8,101 nucleotides of DNA from an uncultured Eubacteriales bacterium (GCA_934446285.1 CAKSEI010000064.1:1-8101), one strand, 5' to 3'; positions 1 to 5,771 are shown, counted from the stretch's first letter. Notes: generated by a model from the sequence alone, not told the origin. A program made the numbers and translations.

Positions 1-182
1 TGCTTTTCCGGGGAGGCCACGGCGTAATTGACATCAAAAAAGCGCCAAGTTTTTGAAAACTTGCCGCTTACCTGAAATACGCCGTCTTTGTAAATGCGTT
101 TGATGGGAATGGATTTCTGGACGCTTCGGGGAACGAAAAAGGCGTCCCGTTCCGCGCTGCGCCGATGCTTGAAAAAGATCAA
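1..182 (-). CDS. virB4: VirB4/TraE-like conjugation ATPase, N-terminal fragment (3' end outside window)
   Basis: This is the start of the hexameric AAA+ ATPase that powers the type IV secretion channel of Gram-positive conjugative elements. Only about 60 codons lie in the window, without an internal stop, and the reading frame runs off base 1. The translation contains FVPRSVQKSIPIKRIYK and later KTWRFFDVNYAVAS, which I recognise as the N-terminal segment of VirB4 proteins of Tn1549-like elements. The Walker motifs would lie outside the window. I chose the TTG at 182-180: it overlaps the prgI stop codon as TTGA, and GAGGTG lies 8 nt upstream (minus strand). Overlap with prgI implies translational coupling. 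No ATG in this frame lies nearby. The family call is from recognition of this short segment and from position after prgI. Confidence 0.85.
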   Translation of the reverse strand, partial: MIFFKHRRSAERDAFFVPRSVQKSIPIKRIYKDGVFQVSGKFSKTWRFFDVNYAVASPEK

Positions 183-517
183 TGTTTCTTCACCTCTCGT
201 TTCAGTGCTTCTTCGTAGTAGTTTTCCGCTTTCCAGACACGCTTGCCTGCCATGATGACCTCTGATTTCAGCCACGCCCACAAAAACTTTTCAAGCGTCA
301 GACCGTTATACTGAAAAAAGCCCGCAGCGGCCACGGGAGCCGCGCCGACAATGCACACCCAGCTCACCGTTTCCCGGTCCAACACTCGGCTCAGGCTGAA
401 ATACAGCACCACGGCTACGCCCACCGCCAGAACGGAACAGATGAATTGCCGCACGGACAGGCCGAAAAAGAGTGTTTCGCGGTATGCGCGAATTTCCTTG
501 TTGATTTTGATTTCCAT
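179..517 (-). CDS. prgI: PrgI family conjugation membrane protein
   Basis: A 112-residue inner-membrane component of the Gram-positive type IV secretion system, matching the usual size of PrgI proteins. It begins MEIKINKEIRAYRETLFFG, a typical amphipathic start for this family, followed by two hydrophobic segments at about residues 24-43 and 51-68, then a charged C-terminal tail rich in Lys and Glu. The start is secure: AGGAGGG lies 6-7 nt upstream of the ATG on the minus strand. It overlaps the virB4 start by 4 nt, the usual prgI-virB4 order. PrgI proteins are thought to act with VirB4 and VirB6 in the transfer channel. In related elements virB6 lies directly upstream; here about 1.5 kb of oppositely oriented cargo intervenes, so prgI must be read by transcription through that cargo or from a local promoter that I cannot identify with confidence. 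Confidence 0.92.
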   Translation of the reverse strand: MEIKINKEIRAYRETLFFGLSVRQFICSVLAVGVAVVLYFSLSRVLDRETVSWVCIVGAAPVAAAGFFQYNGLTLEKFLWAWLKSEVIMAGKRVWKAENYYEEALKREVKKH

Positions 518-533
518 TGAATCCCTCCTGAAA

Positions 534-562
534 TTGTATTTGAATATGCGATATGATAAAAT
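534..562 (+). promoter_or_regulatory. Candidate promoter for the 77-residue ORF
   Basis: TTGTAT (534-539), a 17-base spacer and TAAAAT (557-562) make a sigma-A-like promoter reading rightwards. A start about 7 bases downstream would give a short leader and places the in-frame ATG at 578 too close to the RNA end to be used well, supporting the later ATG at 599. The region is AT-rich on both strands and also holds the space upstream of prgI, so the match could be partly compositional. Confidence 0.45.
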
Positions 563-598
563 GTAAAAAATACCGCGATGAAAGGCAGGTCCTTCCCA

Positions 599-832
599 AT
601 GGCATATAGTGAGCAGCTATGGCAGGACGCGAAAAAGAAATGTCGCCTGACCGATGAAGATATTACCCGCGCCAAGCGGCTGGGCCTGAATCCCCGCAGT
701 CTGATTAAAAATATTCCAAGTAAGAGCGAGCCATGGAAAGCTCCGGTCAGCGAGTGGCTGCGGGAAATGGAAGAAAAGCGAGAACGAAAGTCTGCCCAGC
801 GGCAAGCACGAAAGGCACAGAGAGGACCGTAA
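599..832 (+). CDS. Small basic protein of unknown function (77 aa)
   Basis: A 77-residue, Lys/Arg-rich, soluble protein starting MAYSEQLWQDAKKKCRL. I recognise the general pattern (YSEQLW near the start, then LGLNPRSLIKNIPSK, then WKAPVSEWLREM) from uncharacterised small proteins of Clostridia, but know no assigned function and do not propose one. It has no membrane segment, no signal peptide and no zinc motif; the C-terminal third is highly charged (EEKRERKSAQRQARKAQR), suggestive of a helix that could bind nucleic acid. An in-frame ATG at 578 would add seven residues but has no ribosome binding site; the ATG at 599 has AGG about 9 nt upstream and matches the family-like start. It reads in the same direction as abiF, 234 bases ahead of it, and is antisense to the transfer genes, so it belongs to the inserted cargo. 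Confidence 0.7.
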   Translation: MAYSEQLWQDAKKKCRLTDEDITRAKRLGLNPRSLIKNIPSKSEPWKAPVSEWLREMEEKRERKSAQRQARKAQRGP

Positions 833-947
833 GCCTTGCCACGCTTAGGATGTCTTTTGTGCGGCACTGATTTGTTGCACACATAGATACCACTTTGAAG
901 CATATACTGACTATTACTGAGGAGTATCGCTGGTCTCACGTTTGCAA
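833..947 (+). other. Intergenic stretch upstream of the abiF promoter
   Basis: About 115 bases between the small ORF and the strong promoter at 948. I see only short imperfect inverted repeats (TGTGC near 858 with GCACA near 876; ATACT near 904 with AGTAT near 922) and no credible ORF, tRNA or intrinsic terminator. The small ORF could therefore be transcribed into the abiF locus. Confidence 0.5.
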
Positions 948-976
948 TTGACAAATATGACTTCTCATGCTATACT
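948..976 (+). promoter_or_regulatory. Strong sigma-A promoter of the abiF ncRNA and gene
   Basis: A consensus -35 box TTGACA (948-953), an exact 17-base spacer and a -10 box TATACT (971-976; one mismatch to TATAAT). The predicted start is near 983, immediately before the structured RNA described next. No other good promoter lies between it and abiF, so the same promoter should feed both the short RNA and, by read-through, the abiF message. Confidence 0.85.
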
Positions 977-982
977 CATCTC

Positions 983-1054
983 AGTGATTAGGTCACAGAA
1001 GCTCGCGGGGCCTGTGATCGGGGGAGTCCCTGCGGGGGCTCCCTTTTTTATTTT
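983..1054 (+). ncRNA. abiF-motif-like structured small RNA (putative RNA antitoxin)
   Basis: A short RNA of about 70 nt bounded by a strong promoter and an intrinsic terminator. Its first hairpin pairs GGTCACAG (991-998) with CTGTGATC (1012-1019), 8 bp including one G-U, with a possible inner stem GCTC/GGGC (1001-1004 with 1008-1011). The second hairpin is the terminator. Position directly ahead of an AbiF gene matches the abiF RNA motif found by comparative genomics and the ncRNA reported to act as antitoxin in AbiF systems. The loop bases GCGGGG (1005-1010) can also pair with CCCTGC (1028-1033), which would compete with the terminator stem. The 5' end is inferred from the promoter; identity as an abiF-motif member is from context and structure, not from an alignment. 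Confidence 0.75.
1021..1054 (+). terminator. Intrinsic terminator between ncRNA and abiF
   Basis: GGGAG (1022-1026) pairs with CTCCC (1039-1043), extended by CCC with GGG inside, and is followed by six T, an A and four T (1044-1054). It ends only a base before the abiF ribosome binding site (GAGGTG, 1055-1060). Most transcripts from the upstream promoter should stop here, giving an excess of small RNA over abiF message. Confidence 0.85.
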
Positions 1055-1065
1055 GAGGTGATGGT

Positions 1066-2010
1066 GTGCCAAAGCCGTTTATGACTTATGATCAGCAGAT
1101 TCAAAAACTGCGTGATAAAAACCTTGTTATTGCCAACGAGGACAGTGCAAAGGTCATCCTTCAGCGCTACAGCTATTTTGCGCTGATCACCGGCTATAAG
1201 GATCTGCTGAAGAACCGTACAACAAAGAATTATTTAGATGGGACAGCCTTTGAGGACATTGTTGCCATCTACCAATTTGATGAACAGCTTCGAGAGGTCA
1301 CATTCCGCTACCTGCTCCATATTGAGCGGCATATTCGCTCTGCACTTTCTTATGGATTCTGCAATGTGTATGGAGATAACCAGCGTGAGTATTTGGACAA
1401 GCACCATTATGATATTTCCACGCGCGAAAAGGAAAGAGAGGTTGATAAGCTCATTAGCAGATACCTCAATCCTCTTGTGAATCGTCAGACACAGTATGCT
1501 TACATAGAGCACCACAAAACACACCACCACAATGTCCCGCTGTGGGTATTGGTGAACGCGCTCACCTTTGGAACGCTGTCAAAGATATACGAATACTCAA
1601 AGCCGCAGGTGCAATCTGCGGTCAGCATGGAGTTTGAAGGAATCGCCGAACCGCAGCTCCGGCAGCTTCTTGAAGTGTTGACGGACTTCCGAAATACATG
1701 CGCACATAATGAGCGGCTATTTACTCACCGGTGCGCAAAGCACGATATTCCAGACCTCACGCTGCATAAGAAGCTCACGATCCCGAAAAATGGGCAGGAA
1801 TACATTTACGGCAAACGAGACTATTTTTCTGTCGTTCTCGCATTTCGATATTTGCTGCCCCATGCAGAGTTTCTGGCATTCAAATCGCAGCTCTCTAAAT
1901 TGCTTGATAAAGCGATTAAGCAGAACCGGAAGATACCTATGCCCGAGTTACTCCAGATGATGGGGATGCCTCCCAACTGGAAAAAAGTCACTGCTTACAA
2001 GAAAATATAA
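1066..2010 (+). CDS. abiF: AbiF/AbiD-like Abi_2 family abortive-infection protein (HEPN)
   Basis: A 314-residue protein of the Abi_2 family (AbiD/AbiF type), full length for the family. Visible family features are an N-terminal MTYDQQIQKLRDKNL segment, RYSYFALITGYKDLL (residues 34-48), YQFDEQLREVTFRYLLHIE (69-87), ERHIRSALSY (87-96), VPLWVLVNALTFGTLSKIY (157-175), and the HEPN-type catalytic motif RNTCAHNERLF, with R209 and H214 as the RxxxxH pair. HEPN proteins of this kind are RNases; AbiF is reported as an RNA-regulated toxin that causes growth arrest during phage infection. The start is GTG at 1066, with GAGGTG 5-6 nt upstream; the ATG at 1061 is out of frame. Expression probably requires read-through of the terminator just ahead. 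The gene looks more AT-rich than the transfer genes and is oriented against them, consistent with acquisition as cargo. Confidence 0.9.
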   Translation: MPKPFMTYDQQIQKLRDKNLVIANEDSAKVILQRYSYFALITGYKDLLKNRTTKNYLDGTAFEDIVAIYQFDEQLREVTFRYLLHIERHIRSALSYGFCNVYGDNQREYLDKHHYDISTREKEREVDKLISRYLNPLVNRQTQYAYIEHHKTHHHNVPLWVLVNALTFGTLSKIYEYSKPQVQSAVSMEFEGIAEPQLRQLLEVLTDFRNTCAHNERLFTHRCAKHDIPDLTLHKKLTIPKNGQEYIYGKRDYFSVVLAFRYLLPHAEFLAFKSQLSKLLDKAIKQNRKIPMPELLQMMGMPPNWKKVTAYKKI

Positions 2011-2013
2011 GCG

Positions 2014-2043
2014 AAAAACGCTGTCCAATGGACAGCGTTTTTT
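2014..2043. terminator. Terminator between convergent abiF and virB6, probably bidirectional
   Basis: A 13-bp perfect stem, AAAAACGCTGTCC (2014-2026) with GGACAGCGTTTTT (2030-2042), closed by a 3-base loop. The A run on one side and the T run on the other give a U tract to transcripts from either direction. It lies 3 bases after the abiF stop and 3 bases after the virB6 stop on the opposite strand, so it should end both messages and isolate virB6 from prgI. Confidence 0.88.
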
Positions 2044-2046
2044 CTA

Positions 2047-2886
2047 TCACAGTCCCAGCATTTCCTTTACGATATGGTCGGCGGACTTTACCAGTCCCAC
2101 TAGCACCAGCAGGTTAAACACGACCTCGCCCAAGTAGCTCCATACCTGCGTCACTACGGATACGCTGCTATCCACCACCGGCGTACCGCTGGAGGAAAAG
2201 GCCGAAAAGATGATGCAGGCCAGCACGATAACGACGCCCTCCATGCACACGCCCACATAGCTCCGCAGGAACGCCTTGCCGAAATGGGAAGTCCCCTCTC
2301 CGGCAAAGGACGCCAGCGCCACGGGGGACAGCGCGGCATACATGTAAATCCTAAAAAAGCGCCCGTATACAGTGAGGATTATAATGAAGGCCAGCACCGT
2401 AATGAGCAGGCTTCCCAGCAGCGTCACCAGCCACAGCGGGATGCTGGCCAGAAAACCAACATCCTCGATAGCGTCCGCGATCTCCTGCGGCAGCGCCACG
2501 GACGCGCCGGTCAGGCCGCCCACGCTGCCCGCCGCGGTCGCCACAATGCCGCTGCACACGTCAAATATATCCACCAGCAGGTCCATTCCATAGGTAATGC
2601 CCAACTTAGCCAATACGAAATAGATAAAGTGCCGCAGCAGGTGCTCCGGCCTTTGAAAGTCCCGGAAGCCGGATGCACTGCGAAAAATACCGATGGCGAA
2701 GAACAGCACCAGCAGCCCATAGCCGATGGCCTGCATCCCGCCGTTGATAGTCGCAATGGTCTGCCAGATTGTACCGCCCTTGAAGGTCTGCGGCGATTCC
2801 GTCAGCAGCGACCAAAGCTCCGTCATTTTGCTGTTCCATGTCGCAAATGCATTGGTCAGATTTTCTACGATCCAGTTGTTGTCCAA
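2047..2886 (-). CDS. virB6: VirB6/TrbL-like conjugation channel membrane protein
   Basis: A 279-residue polytopic membrane protein of the VirB6/TrbL-like family of Tn1549-type elements, thought to form part of the DNA transfer channel. Hydrophobic segments are visible at about residues 51-69, 88-110, 145-172, 178-195, 210-231 and 250-267. Recognisable family pieces are WIVENLTNAFATWN near the start, GYGLLVLFFAIGIF, QRPEHLLRHFIYFVLAK, and GRFFRIYMYAALSPVALASF. The start is TTG at 2886, with GGAGG 9 nt upstream on the minus strand; no in-frame ATG is nearer the expected N-terminus. It lies downstream of the VirB2-like gene in the usual order, but an oppositely oriented toxin-antitoxin pair separates them, and a terminator follows its stop, so it is now nearly a stand-alone unit. 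I find only a weak possible -10 (TACAAT, 2909-2904) and no good -35 box for it. Confidence 0.9.
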   Translation of the reverse strand: MDNNWIVENLTNAFATWNSKMTELWSLLTESPQTFKGGTIWQTIATINGGMQAIGYGLLVLFFAIGIFRSASGFRDFQRPEHLLRHFIYFVLAKLGITYGMDLLVDIFDVCSGIVATAAGSVGGLTGASVALPQEIADAIEDVGFLASIPLWLVTLLGSLLITVLAFIIILTVYGRFFRIYMYAALSPVALASFAGEGTSHFGKAFLRSYVGVCMEGVVIVLACIIFSAFSSSGTPVVDSSVSVVTQVWSYLGEVVFNLLVLVGLVKSADHIVKEMLGL

Positions 2887-2920
2887 ATTTCACCACCTCC
2901 ATAATTGTAATTACAGTGTG

Positions 2921-2948
2921 TTGACATTTCTCTTTTTTGATATATACT
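2921..2948 (+). promoter_or_regulatory. Promoter of the relB-toxin operon
   Basis: TTGACA (2921-2926), a 16-base spacer and TATACT (2943-2948). The start would fall near 2955, right at the ribosome binding site GAGGTG (2955-2960), leaving a leader of about 12 nt. The perfect palindrome TGTAATTACA (2906-2915) just upstream is a possible operator for autorepression by the antitoxin-toxin complex, which is the usual regulation of such pairs, but this is inference. Confidence 0.75.
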
Positions 2949-2966
2949 AAGGTCGAGGTGAATGCC

Positions 2967-3284
2967 ATGGACACGATCAATGTCACGTCCGCGCCCAAAA
3001 CCGCAACCTTTCAAATGCGGATCAATCCCGAAGTGAAGCAGCGCGTGGAGGACATCTATGCCCGTCAGGGCCTTTCCTTTACCGACGCCGTCAACATCTT
3101 CATTCAGCAGTCCCTGAACATGGAGGGCCTGCCGTTTCTGGCTTCGCCTGAGAATGCGGAATATATGAAGGCAAAAGCCATGCGCCGCCTGTTGGATGAA
3201 GCGGAAAAAGGCTGGGCGTCTGCGGAAAAGGATGGCTGGGTATCTGAGGAAGATGCTTACCGCACCCTTGGGGTGACGGAATGA
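2967..3284 (+). CDS. relB: RelB/DinJ family antitoxin
   Basis: A 105-residue type II antitoxin. Residues 12-50 form a ribbon-helix-helix DNA-binding domain: a beta strand TATFQMRINP, then helices spanning VKQRVEDIYARQGLSFTDAVNIFIQQS. The following GLPF (54-57) is typical of RelB/DinJ proteins. The charged C-terminal half (rich in Lys, Glu and Trp) is expected to wrap the toxin. The start at 2967 is chosen for GAGGTG 6 nt upstream; an ATG at 2962 is out of frame and an earlier in-frame ATG (2937) lies inside the -10 spacer of the promoter. It overlaps the toxin gene by 4 nt (ATGA), so the two are translationally coupled. The antitoxin should neutralise the toxin and repress its own promoter. 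The pair probably stabilises the mobile element. Confidence 0.93.
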   Translation: MDTINVTSAPKTATFQMRINPEVKQRVEDIYARQGLSFTDAVNIFIQQSLNMEGLPFLASPENAEYMKAKAMRRLLDEAEKGWASAEKDGWVSEEDAYRTLGVTE

Positions 3285-3598
3285 AGCTAAGATATACGCC
3301 GGAGGCGCTATGCGACCTCCAGGAGATCAAACGGTATATCAAAAGCGAGCTTCATAATCCCACCGCTGCAAACCGGATCACAAAGGCCATCCTCAATGGC
3401 TGCGCCCGGCTTAAGCAATTTCCCGAACTGGGCGTTTCCATCGCGGCCAAAACCGGCTGTGAGACCAATCTGCGTATGCTGGTGGTCGAAGGCTATATCG
3501 CGCTCTACCGCATCGAAACGGAAACCGTTTCCGTTGGCCGTATCATCAACGCCCGTCAGGACTACATCCGCATTTTGTTTGGAAACGTCACACCGTAA
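3281..3598 (+). CDS. RelE/ParE family toxin
   Basis: A 105-residue toxin of the RelE/ParE superfamily, full length. Typical pieces are YTPEALCDLQEIKRYI at the N-terminus, an alpha-helical hairpin with NPTAANRITKAILNGCARLKQFPELG (positions 26-51), and a C-terminal sheet containing LRMLVVEGYIALYRI and INARQDYIRILF. The Arg-Gln-Asp-Tyr ending resembles ParE-like members. RelE-type toxins cut mRNA at the ribosome and ParE-type toxins inhibit gyrase; the sequence alone does not settle which applies here. The ATG overlaps the relB stop as ATGA, giving coupled translation, and an intrinsic terminator follows 9 bases after the stop. The pair lies antisense to the transfer operon, between the VirB2-like gene and virB6. 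Confidence 0.92.
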   Translation: MKLRYTPEALCDLQEIKRYIKSELHNPTAANRITKAILNGCARLKQFPELGVSIAAKTGCETNLRMLVVEGYIALYRIETETVSVGRIINARQDYIRILFGNVTP

Positions 3599-3607
3599 CG
3601 AATAGGA

Positions 3608-3648
3608 CCGCACCCTCTGTTTTCTGTAAACAGAGGGTGCGGCTTTTT
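3608..3648 (+). terminator. Intrinsic terminator of the relB-toxin operon
   Basis: A perfect 15-bp inverted repeat (3608-3622 with 3628-3642) around a 5-base loop, followed by CTTTTT on the plus strand. On the minus strand the stem is not followed by a T run, so it should stop the toxin-antitoxin message without clearly blocking the transfer genes that run the other way. Confidence 0.9.
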
Positions 3649-3650
3649 CA

Positions 3651-3826
3651 TCAAATCGCGCCAATGGCGGAGAGAATCTCTTTTGCAAACGCGATCATGA
3701 GCCCGCCAAACAGGCAGAGAAATCCCTGTGTTCGCTGGCTGGCGTCGTGGGACTGGATGGACATGCCCACCTGCACGATGCCCCAGCCGAGGATGATGAC
3801 GCCCAGCGCCTTGATGATCGAAAAGA
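3651..3826 (-). CDS. VirB2/TrbC-like small membrane protein, exon 2 (3' part)
   Basis: The C-terminal exon of the gene split by the group II intron. After splicing, its first two bases complete an Ile codon begun in exon 1, and the reading continues FSIIKALGVIILGWGIVQVG, then a hydrophilic loop MSIQSHDASQRTQGF, then a second hydrophobic stretch LCLFGGLMIAFAKEILSAIG, ending at TGA (3653-3651). Two membrane segments with a short polar loop are the VirB2/TrbC pilin-like layout found between virD4 and virB6 in Tn1549-like elements, a slot also filled by Maff2-type proteins. The same frame is open back to an ATG at 3875, but that ATG and the next 16 codons lie in intron domain VI and are not part of the protein. 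Confidence 0.85.
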
Positions 3827-3884
3827 GTAGGGTAAGCGCCCAGCGCCTTACCGCATTACTGCGGCAGGTTTCCAAACGCTCCCC
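3827..3884 (-). other. Group II intron domain VI with branch-point A
   Basis: The basal stem pairs GGGGAGCG (3884-3877) with CGCTTACCC (3838-3830), leaving one bulged A at 3833, seven bases from the intron end: the expected branch point for lariat formation. The distal part forms a further hairpin, CCGCA/TGCGG with a GTAA loop. Confidence 0.85.
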
Positions 3885-3887
3885 TCC

Positions 3888-3921
3888 GAACCGTACTTAC
3901 ACATCTCTGCGTATACGGCTC
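3888..3921 (-). other. Group II intron domain V (catalytic hairpin)
   Basis: A 34-base hairpin starting GAGCCGTA and ending TACGGTTC. The lower stem has 8 bp including the AGC catalytic triad, then a two-base AG bulge on the 3' side, a 6-bp upper stem and a GAGA (GNRA) tetraloop. Length, triad, bulge and loop all match an active domain V. It begins 8 bases after the maturase stop codon. Confidence 0.93.
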
Positions 3922-3929
3922 TCCAGAAA

Positions 3930-5771
3930 TCAGTCTAATTTACCTGCGTGCAACAGGTCATGGCAAGACACGCATAGTGCCATTGTTTTTCGCTTGCGCC
4001 CAATCATGGCACGTTCCCATGCGGCCTTGCCCTTCAGGTTTTTGAGTTTTCTAACATGATGAATCTCCAAATCCACATTTTCTGCACCACACCATTCGCA
4101 CTTTTTGGCTTTCAGTCTCGTGATGAGGCTATTAGGGCTTGTACGAAAATATTGGTTTGGTATGGAATCAAAGCTACCGGTTGCGAGAGTTTCTACATGA
4201 CGGAACCCTTGGTTGTAGAACAACAATGTTGCCCATCCCTTTTTTGTCTGGTACTTGACGCCAAAATCCTTACCAATGCGGTACTTATCTCTGATTTTTC
4301 CAATATGCGCCTGATATTTTGCGCCGAATGTCTTGAACATACTGAATTTCATCACATAGTTAAAATTGTTCAGAACCGAAACGTTGTTGGCAATTTTGTA
4401 GTAATTGTAAAGGCCACGAATCTCGGCGTTGTACTGTTTCAGAATTTCAAGATCATCGAGGTGCAGCAGACGGTTTCTGTGGACAGGCTCCCAAACTTCT
4501 TTGTTCCCATTGTGTACGTCATAGTGGATTTTGAGCGCACCGTATGACATCAGCCGCTTTACCCATTTTTCCTTTGGGACATAGAGCATGATTCGCCCGC
4601 TCTTGGAGCGGCGGGTAAATCCTCTTGCATCCCTTTTTGGCGTTTCTGTTTTGCAGGAGAAAATTTCGTAGCCGAGAAAGTGCGCCTTGTCCTTTGAATG
4701 GGTTATCAGCGTTTTTTCTGCCGACAGGTCAAGGCGTAGGGCATTTTTTAGGAATACACCCACGTCCTGCTTTAGAGTTTCTGCGTCCTGCTTGGAGCCA
4801 ATTACGCCAATTAGGAAGTCGTCCGCATATCGAACATACACAACCCGGCGATAGGATTCATCCATCGGGTCGCCGCACTCTAGGTTCATCACCTGCTTGC
4901 GGGCTTGTTTCATTTCCTCTCTGGCAGTCATTTTCTGCTCATCTGTCAGTCTGTCCCACTTGTCCTTGCTGTATTTCCGCTGCTTGAGGTAGTTGAAATG
5001 CCCTAATTTGCTTTGATAAGCCTTGCTGTGCCTGCGGCATTTCCCTGTGTTGAAACGTTTAGAATATTCATCCATGAATACGTCCAATTCATTCAGGTAG
5101 ATGTTCGCAAGAATTGGACTGATAATGGAACCCTGCGGAGTGCCGGAGTAGGTGTTGTGGTAAACCCAATCCTCCATATACCCGGCTTTCAGGAATTTCC
5201 AAATCAGGCCGATAAAGTGTTCATCTTTGATTCTTCTGCGGAGAATATCAACAAGAATATGGTGGTCAACATTATCAAAGCAGCCCTTAATGTCACCCTC
5301 AACAAACCATTTCACCCCTGTGAATCTCTTTTTGACCTCCAAAAGCGCCGTGTGGCAGCTCCTGTGCGGTCGGAATCCATGGGAATGAGTGGAGAAGGTA
5401 TTCTCGTAAATGCTTTCCAATATCATTCGGATTACTTCCTGCAATAGCTTATCGTTGAAAGAGGGAATACCCAGTGGACGCTTCTTTTGCGGATTTCCCT
5501 TTTTGTCAATATAGGTTCTGCGGGCAGGGAATGGCTTGTAGCTGAAATCTTTCAGTGACGCAATCAACGTGTCTATTCGTTTGGTACTCATTCCATCGAT
5601 TGTCAACCCATCTGTCCCTGCTGTGAGATTGCCTTCCTTCGCGTAGATGTTCTGATAGGCAAGCAGGTAAAATTCCGGGTTGTACAGGTTGCGGTATAGC
5701 CGTTCATAGCGATACTCGCAGTTGCACGCTTTGGATTTTAGACTTTCCAATACATTTATGGGACTTCTCAT
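3930..5771 (-). CDS. ltrA: Group II intron reverse transcriptase/maturase with HNH endonuclease (LtrA-like)
   Basis: A 613-residue intron-encoded protein, similar in length and layout to LtrA (599 aa). The reverse transcriptase domain spans about residues 20-370, with FVEGDIKGCFDNVDH (156-170, first catalytic Asp), TYSGTPQGSIISP (207-219) and the YADD box (315-318). The maturase (X) domain follows, including RGLYNYY (452-458). A C-terminal HNH endonuclease domain has CEWC (558-561), EIHHVRKLKNLKG and ALCVSCHDLLH (598-608), with its zinc-binding Cys pairs intact. The protein should bind the intron RNA to help splicing, then nick the target DNA and copy the intron into it. The start ATG has GTGAGG about 6 nt upstream. 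The close match of blocks such as KAGYxExWxYHxTYSGTPQG to LtrA places it in the mitochondrial-like (IIA) class. No frameshift or lost catalytic residue is visible. Confidence 0.96.
   Translation of the reverse strand: MRSPINVLESLKSKACNCEYRYERLYRNLYNPEFYLLAYQNIYAKEGNLTAGTDGLTIDGMSTKRIDTLIASLKDFSYKPFPARRTYIDKKGNPQKKRPLGIPSFNDKLLQEVIRMILESIYENTFSTHSHGFRPHRSCHTALLEVKKRFTGVKWFVEGDIKGCFDNVDHHILVDILRRRIKDEHFIGLIWKFLKAGYMEDWVYHNTYSGTPQGSIISPILANIYLNELDVFMDEYSKRFNTGKCRRHSKAYQSKLGHFNYLKQRKYSKDKWDRLTDEQKMTAREEMKQARKQVMNLECGDPMDESYRRVVYVRYADDFLIGVIGSKQDAETLKQDVGVFLKNALRLDLSAEKTLITHSKDKAHFLGYEIFSCKTETPKRDARGFTRRSKSGRIMLYVPKEKWVKRLMSYGALKIHYDVHNGNKEVWEPVHRNRLLHLDDLEILKQYNAEIRGLYNYYKIANNVSVLNNFNYVMKFSMFKTFGAKYQAHIGKIRDKYRIGKDFGVKYQTKKGWATLLFYNQGFRHVETLATGSFDSIPNQYFRTSPNSLITRLKAKKCEWCGAENVDLEIHHVRKLKNLKGKAAWERAMIGRKRKTMALCVSCHDLLHAGKLD

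Noticed and set aside
415..954. A 179-codon open frame on the minus strand across the prgI upstream region
   Set aside because: It is antisense to the 77-residue ORF and overlaps prgI in another frame, with no recognisable protein features or ribosome binding site.
1001..1040. Two similar GCGGGG-containing segments as a repeat or CRISPR-like unit
   Set aside because: Only two imperfect copies, explained as arms and loops of the abiF RNA and its terminator.
2904..2909. Minus-strand TACAAT boxes just upstream of the virB6 and prgI ribosome binding sites (also near 533-538) as shared promoters
   Set aside because: Neither has a convincing -35 box at the right distance, and both regions are AT-rich, so the match may be chance.
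3608..3642. Perfect 15-bp inverted repeat as an insertion-sequence end
   Set aside because: A T run follows on the plus strand just after the toxin gene and no partner repeat or transposase is present, so it is a terminator.
3651..3875. A stand-alone 74-residue ORF on the minus strand starting with ATG at 3875
   Set aside because: Its first 16-17 codons are intron domain VI; the real protein is exon 2 joined to exon 1 after splicing.
4056..5447. Several long plus-strand open frames opposite the maturase
   Set aside because: They are shadows of the maturase gene; the minus-strand protein has all reverse transcriptase and HNH motifs.
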